Shown here one piece after another: positions 58,991 to 64,000 of a stretch of 64,000 bases of DNA (within the stretch, counting starts at the first letter, position 1; each line of letters opens with the position of its first letter). The notes below the pieces were generated by a model. The model did not search any database and was not told the origin of the DNA. It saw only the letters and a list, made by a program, of their open reading frames with translations. The position numbers and the translations under genes are program-made. The DNA is from Adineta vaga (lineage: Eukaryota; Rotifera). The stretch is from assembly GCA_021613535.1 (NCBI GenBank), contig CP075497.1, positions 2,294,001 to 2,358,000 on the forward strand. Reading direction: 5' to 3'.

Positions 58991-61647
58991 GGAATTTTAT
59001 TATAGAACACTCTCATTTTATAAATTGACGCATACAATTGAATGTTTTAAATTATATATGTATTTATTATTTTTTCTGCTTATTTAATTTTGAATTGCAT
59101 TATCATATCATACGTTTCTTTTTTCGAACTGTTAATGACACATTATTCATTACTTATTTTGTCATTATTTGCTTTTATTAACAATAAATTTACTTCTCCT
59201 ATATGAATTAATATTCAATATCGGTTTCAAATTTTGTTGATGAGTATGATTTATCTACAAATCGAATATGATCTACTATTCATATTCAAAAACGGTTTTC
59301 TTAGAACTCTTCGTTGACAACATCGCCAACTGATAAAGTGAAAAAATTCCTATCAAAAGAAACAAATTGTTTTTGTACTCAAAGTGAGTACACTTTAGAA
59401 TCGGTCAGTGTCTCCGGTCGGCCGGCCGTTTACATGATAACCCTTAACTATCACATTCGAATAAGCTGAAATTTGTGGACAGAGTTGTTTCATCAATGTC
59501 TCGGTCGAGTTTGAAGATGAGAAGAATCCATCAAGAAATAGGTAAGTTATCAAAAAAGTTGTCATTAGGAAACAGAGCATTCGTTAGGGTCGGTACAGGG
59601 ATTTTTCTCCAAATTATTCAAAACATATAAATCGACTCAGTTTTTAACGCTGATTCCGAGTCTAAAATTAGTTGTGAACAAAATAGTAGTTTTCTAATGG
59701 AACATTGTGTGAATAAAGTCTTAACATGCTCAAAAGCTGCATCAAGAAGCCAAACTGCGTAGATATGTCTCAGATGCTACACTGTAAAAAAAGCGCAGAA
59801 TAATAAACCCTTTTTAGGGGTTTATTAAGCTTATAAGTTATAGGAAGGGTATTTTATACGTTGCACTTTTGTATACCCTTAAAGGATTCATTAACTTCAT
59901 AAACCCTCGAAAACCGCTTTTTTTTCTACAGTTCTTCTAAAGTGTACATGAACGAACCTTTTAAGAGTACATGAATGCCCATCTACCTTAAAGGGTTTAC
60001 GAAAGTGCAACGTATAAAAAATCCTTACCAACATTTATGAAAACAAAGGTTTATGAAAGAGTACCTTACGTTCATAAACCTAAAAAGGGTTCATGTCGCG
60101 ACGATCAATCCTCTTCGAGGGTTTGTAATTCGACGCTTTTTTTTACAGCGTAGTAGTTTTGGGGTTACCCAAATGCCTGATTTTGTAAAAAGCCAAAAGC
60201 ACTATCGGAAGGTAAATATCCAAACTCGATAGCTATTCATATTTGTGGTTTATCATAAAAAAACAAAGTGAATATGCATTTTCAGTTTTTGAAGTACACA
60301 TAACACTCAGATTTCAATCCAATGTTTTCGCATATATTTTACACAAATCTTGATCTGATGATTTCTTTAGGTTACAATTTATAATACAGATCAGTGAATC
60401 TAAATGGATGTGCATTTTTATTTTTTATTTCAAAGTTAATTGAACGTTCATTTTTCTTCTCAGAGCGACACATAATGACTTCTATATTTTCTATGTGATC
60501 GATCTGAAAAAAGAAGCAAAAAAACAATAACGATCATTGATTTTAAAAAATCTTCGTTTTTCAAGATTCTAATTAATTAATTAGCTAATTATCAATTATT
60601 ATGCTATCATATAAGGGTTGACCGAAGGGTAATCGAAATCGGGGAATTGGAACCCTTCATAGTCATACAAATTCAGTGCCTTTTGAATAGGAGATCAAAG
60701 GAAATTCACTTATTCGTTTGGAAATGAATCAAAAGTAGACGAAACAATGAAGACGTTCATATAAACGGCTAGCCGTGAGTGGTCGATCGGAGGAAGGCCG
60801 ACGAACGACTATACGTTGATTTAGAGAGTGATACTTCAGAATATGGATTTGAATGGCTTTCACGTGCTTTGAACGTTTCTTCGGAGACACTTAATTGACG
60901 ATCTACGAGAACGAGTCCGACAAAGTTCTGTTTCCTAAAATGCAACGGAGAATGAAGCCTATACTGGAAACGACGCGATCATGGAAACTTTTTAAGTCTT
61001 CGGTTATAAATTGATCTACTATGATGGGCGAATATCTCACATTACACTCATATGATTGAAAAGAAAATAAATATGGGTATTGCATTTTTGAGAAGTATCA
61101 AGCGATGAGATGCATGAATATCTACAAATAGTACTTATTTTTGCTTTTCACTTTCAAGAAATGATTCAGTGATACTTTGAAATGGTGAAAAGATGAGAAA
61201 CACTCTTAAAAAGGTTATGTGTATAGAGTTTGCTTGGACCGAGATTCGTTTAAGTCTAGGTCCAGCTTTTGGGTGTTACTGAGCACTCTTATCATTCTTT
61301 CAGAAAAGGGTCAGCGAACCCAGAGGACGAGCGTTACTTGTTTCTTATTACATCGTGTGTCCAGTAGAATCCATTTTTTTATTTATTACTTGTCCTTAAA
61401 ATTTACCACTTCGAATATAATCAATAATGGTCATTCAAGTTCGTATTTTGTTTATTATGAATTTATGTATTGTTTCTTTTTCAGTTTATCATTACATTAG
61501 GAAAATTTTGTAGTGAACTCCCATATGGCTACTTATAGAATTATTAAAACTTAATCGGAAATTTATCGTTTTTTTCATAAAATTTGCTTCTGCATTCTTT
61601 CTGGTCAATGTTCTTTATCGATATACTTTATCATATTATACATATAG
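58991..61647. other. Intergenic region with a foldback MITE, no gene
   Basis: About 2.7 kb. It contains the element at 59780-60150. Small frames such as 59395-59580 (minus, with a hydrophobic start) have no recognisable relatives and are not annotated. Confidence 0.45.
59780..60150. mobile_element. Tc1/mariner-like MITE, TA flanks
   Basis: About 371 bases with terminal inverted repeats CACTGTAAAAAAAGCGCAGAA (left, slightly over-long run shortened here to its core CACTGTAAAAAAAGCG) and an inverse copy ending CGCTTTTTTTTACAGCG. TA lies on both sides (59778-59779 and 60151-60152). The interior is itself a foldback: TATACGTTGCACTTTTG near 59858 pairs with GAAAGTGCAACGTATA near 60001. No coding capacity. 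Confidence 0.65.
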
Positions 61648-61939
61648 GCGCCCAGGACGAACATCCCGGCCTCCGAATTCTGCAGGAAAGCTCCAGAAAT
61701 CGCTGGAACATGGAAGCAGTATTTCGACTGGAACCAACTGGAAAAATTCCCAGCCGGAATACTACTTCTATGAAATTACCAGAATTGTACGGAACCCACC
61801 GCTTCTGGAGCGTACGAGTCGATCTGGGCGTGCTATAGCAGAACGACATAGAAGACTTATTGAAGCACGTACCATGTATTATCGAACACATCCTGCACTT
61901 AATAGTGGTGATCATAATGATGATAATGATCATCAATAA
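61648..61939 (+). pseudogene. Isolated coding-like exon, family unknown
   Basis: After an acceptor-like CATATAG, one frame stays open for 96 codons to TAA at 61939: it starts RPGRTSRPPNSAGK and includes NSQPEYYFYEITRIVRNPPL, ending in an Asp/His/Asn-rich tail. The first 200 bases are markedly GC-richer than the flanks. It reads like the last exon of a longer gene, but no upstream exon was found within 500 bases. Family not recognised; may be a remnant or part of a gene whose other exons were missed. Confidence 0.3.
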
Positions 61940-63289
61940 TAACAAATTTGATTTTAACAGTAATGGATAACTTTTTATTCCTATGTCTTTTTCTCTTTTC
62001 CTTGAATTTGTTATTGTTCTATCCAACTAGCTATCCTATTTTCATTTCTTTAGTTGTTCATGTAGCATAAAAGATGTAACAGTCAATAAAACATCTTTAA
62101 TTATTGAATATACTTTATCAATAACTGGAATATCAACAAAAACAGTTATATGACGTGTGAAATAGACTTTTGTTCTAGTGAATAGCATATATGTTAAACA
62201 TATTAAAGGAAAATAAATAACGCAAAGAAGGTGTTCGACTACTTGATTCACATCGGGAGAAGCAGAGAGAGTCTATATGTCTTTACACAAAAAAAAGCGT
62301 TGCATTATTTACGAACACTATGAGCTTATATAGCTTTACGAAAAGATCAGAAGACTAGAGAACACACATGACACATAGACAAGACATGACGTAAGGGTGA
62401 GATGAATAGTAATGTCAAACTCAAAAGTTGAATTCAACTTTCGCGTATTACATACATGGTTCTTTGTATAATATTTATCATCCTACGTCTCAGACGAAAA
62501 GGATCTATAGTTAATAAATAAACACAAAAATAAAAATGAAGACTATACCTAATCGAAAATTCGTTATAATCTTTTTACCTTTGTTTCAGTTATGCAAAGT
62601 AAAAAATGTCTGTGTCATTAAATTAACTTTTCTTTTTTGTGTTTATTCAGGAAAGATTCATCAACTCTCGTTCCAGCAGATTCTTAGGAATAAAAGTGTT
62701 GCCTATTTTTCTTGATGAATCCATCGTGAAAAAAAGGAAAATGTTTTTGATAAAGTAGATAAAAGATTGTCAGACATTTATTAAAGAGAACATTTCCATA
62801 TACACTGATTTCAAACATTCCTTTTTCTTTATTTCTCCATTTCCTCTTCAAAAATGAATCAAATTGAACTTACATAATCATAATTCTTTCTTAAAAATAT
62901 TTCTTTATCCTGGTATAATCATTTACGAATAAGTTGACGATCAAATTTGTCAATTACCTGTTGCACTTTCTTGGTTTACAGTACATGGACTCATTGTTGG
63001 CTTTTCAATTCCAGTTTTATTAATTATGTATTTGTAGGTTTATAGGTGCTTTCAATAGAGCACCGAAATATGTTCATTGAATTGTTTATGTATTTTTCGA
63101 TAGTGCAGTTTTATCAGTTATGATTGCGTCATTTTATGTTACTAATCCACTTAAAGAATCTATAATGAAAAGAATAAATATGGTAGGGCCAAGTATGACT
63201 TAAACAGTAGGTTGTATTCGTTTGTAAAATGGAATCAAAAATAAACAAGTAACGTTCGTTGTTTCGACTGACTCAATTCCCAGGTCCAT
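61940..63289. other. Intergenic, possible decayed membrane-protein fragments
   Basis: About 1.35 kb. Short hydrophobic frames occur at 62042-62251 (minus) and near 62958-63180 (plus), the latter broken by stops. They might be remains of a membrane protein but no family could be recognised. Confidence 0.3.
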
Positions 63290-63391
63290 ATCTCATCGTT
63301 CATTAATGTTTTTTACCTTTGACCCTGACACAAACAGACAAGCTATTTTTCCATATGATCCTCGCTACAGTCGGGGGATGATTTATTTTGG

Positions 63392-64000
63392 ATGGATTTA
63401 CTTAATAATTCATCAACGAAATGGAACTTAATTCTATATGAACAAGATTGGATGAATCATGAAACAATAGATTTTATTTCTTTACGTGAAAATTTCAATC
63501 TCGGTCGACAATACTTAATCGAAATGGGCCATGCAGCGAATATATTTGATGTAAATATTCAATATTGTATGAGTTTACCACCCTTTAAAGGTATTTTTTG
63601 GTCAACTGAAATTCAAAATGATGCTCCGTATAAATCGAAAGTCATAGAACCTTTGCCTGATAGAGAAATTCTAATAGCAACACTTTCAAAGGGTCCAATA
63701 GCAGCAACAGGTGATGGAATAAATTATATTAATCGAGAACGTATTATGAGATGTTGTCGTGAAGATGGTCTTATTTTGAAACCTTCACGTCCTTTAACAA
63801 TGATTGATTTATTAATTTCTGACTGGGCTAAAAACAAAGGAATTAATCAATCTTCTCTTCTTGATTTATCTCATGAAATTTACTATCTCGTCTTTTAGAA
63901 ATGATCAAATTTTTTCGATAATATGTGCATCATCAATGCGAGGTAGTTATTCCATAATTTCTTCAATAATTGCATCATCAAATGGTATCATCTGGTTATT
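63392..64000 (+). pseudogene. Truncated YEQDW-family protein, frameshifted, runs off window
   Basis: The first Met, at 63392, is only a convenience start; coding similarity is already present just upstream. The frame carries LILYEQDWMNHE, FNLGRQYLIEMGHAANIFDV and IQYCMSLPPFKG, then FWSTEIQNDAPY and IMRCCREDGLILKPSRP. I recognise this as a conserved but uncharacterised eukaryotic family with YEQDW and QYCM signatures; my recollection is that roughly 60 residues normally separate QYCM from FWST, which are nearly adjacent here, so an internal deletion is likely. The frame stops at 63896-63898, but a shifted frame continues open (RNDQIFSIICASSMRGSY) to the window edge. Probably a pseudogene; function unknown. 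Confidence 0.45.

Noticed and set aside
59395-59580. 61-codon minus frame with a hydrophobic, signal-like start
   Set aside because: Too short, isolated, and hydrophobic runs arise easily in AT-rich DNA; no family recognised.
62042-62251. 69-codon minus frame with hydrophobic segments
   Set aside because: Could be a decayed membrane protein but nothing in it supports a family; not annotated as a gene.

Overview
This window looks like nuclear DNA of a small invertebrate, most likely a rotifer and probably a bdelloid. That identification is inference: no ribosomal or mitochondrial marker is present. Support comes from AT-rich DNA, metazoan genes (beta-catenin, a cadherin-like receptor, 7TM receptors), many introns of about 45-65 bases, close tandem copies with patchwork divergence, and families typical of bdelloid genomes (short GTPases, PAN-Kelch proteins, a SecA-like ATPase). 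No tRNA, rRNA or CRISPR was seen.

Region 1 (1-22.4 kb) is a tandem duplication. Two nearly identical EF-hand/WD40 genes run on + (1-6824, cut at the window start, and 14640-22421). Each carries a fukutin-like gene antisense inside one large intron (900-3237 and 17489-19436). Between the copies lie two 7TM receptor genes on - and two decayed P-loop GTPase genes on +.

Region 2 (22.9-41 kb) is compact and conserved, all on -. It holds cyclophilin, beta-catenin paralogue B, a mitochondrial-type cyclophilin, beta-catenin paralogue A, a cadherin-like receptor, TRAPPC3 and a bublin-type coiled-coil protein. The cyclophilin/beta-catenin pair is itself an ancient tandem duplication. The two beta-catenins have split the usual modules: A keeps the alpha-catenin-binding segment and the C-terminal PDZ ligand but lacks a visible degron; B keeps a DSGxxS degron but lacks the alpha-catenin segment, the last repeats and the C-terminal tail.

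Region 3 (41.3-64 kb) is accessory. Two tandem potato-inhibitor-I genes (+) lead into a 9.6 kb locus (-) encoding a C48/Ulp1-like peptidase-related part, a P-loop GTPase, a long helical stretch, a SecA-like DEAD ATPase and a von Willebrand A-like domain. It is interrupted by one in-frame stop and several frameshifts. The remainder holds foldback/MITE-like repeats, a G-rich repeat, a PAN-S/T-Kelch pseudogene with two in-frame stops, one isolated GC-rich exon, and a truncated gene running off the right edge.

Exon boundaries were worked out by eye from GT/AG sites and reading-frame phase. Most multi-exon models close exactly in frame, which is the main internal check. Family assignments rest on recognised motifs, not on database searches.
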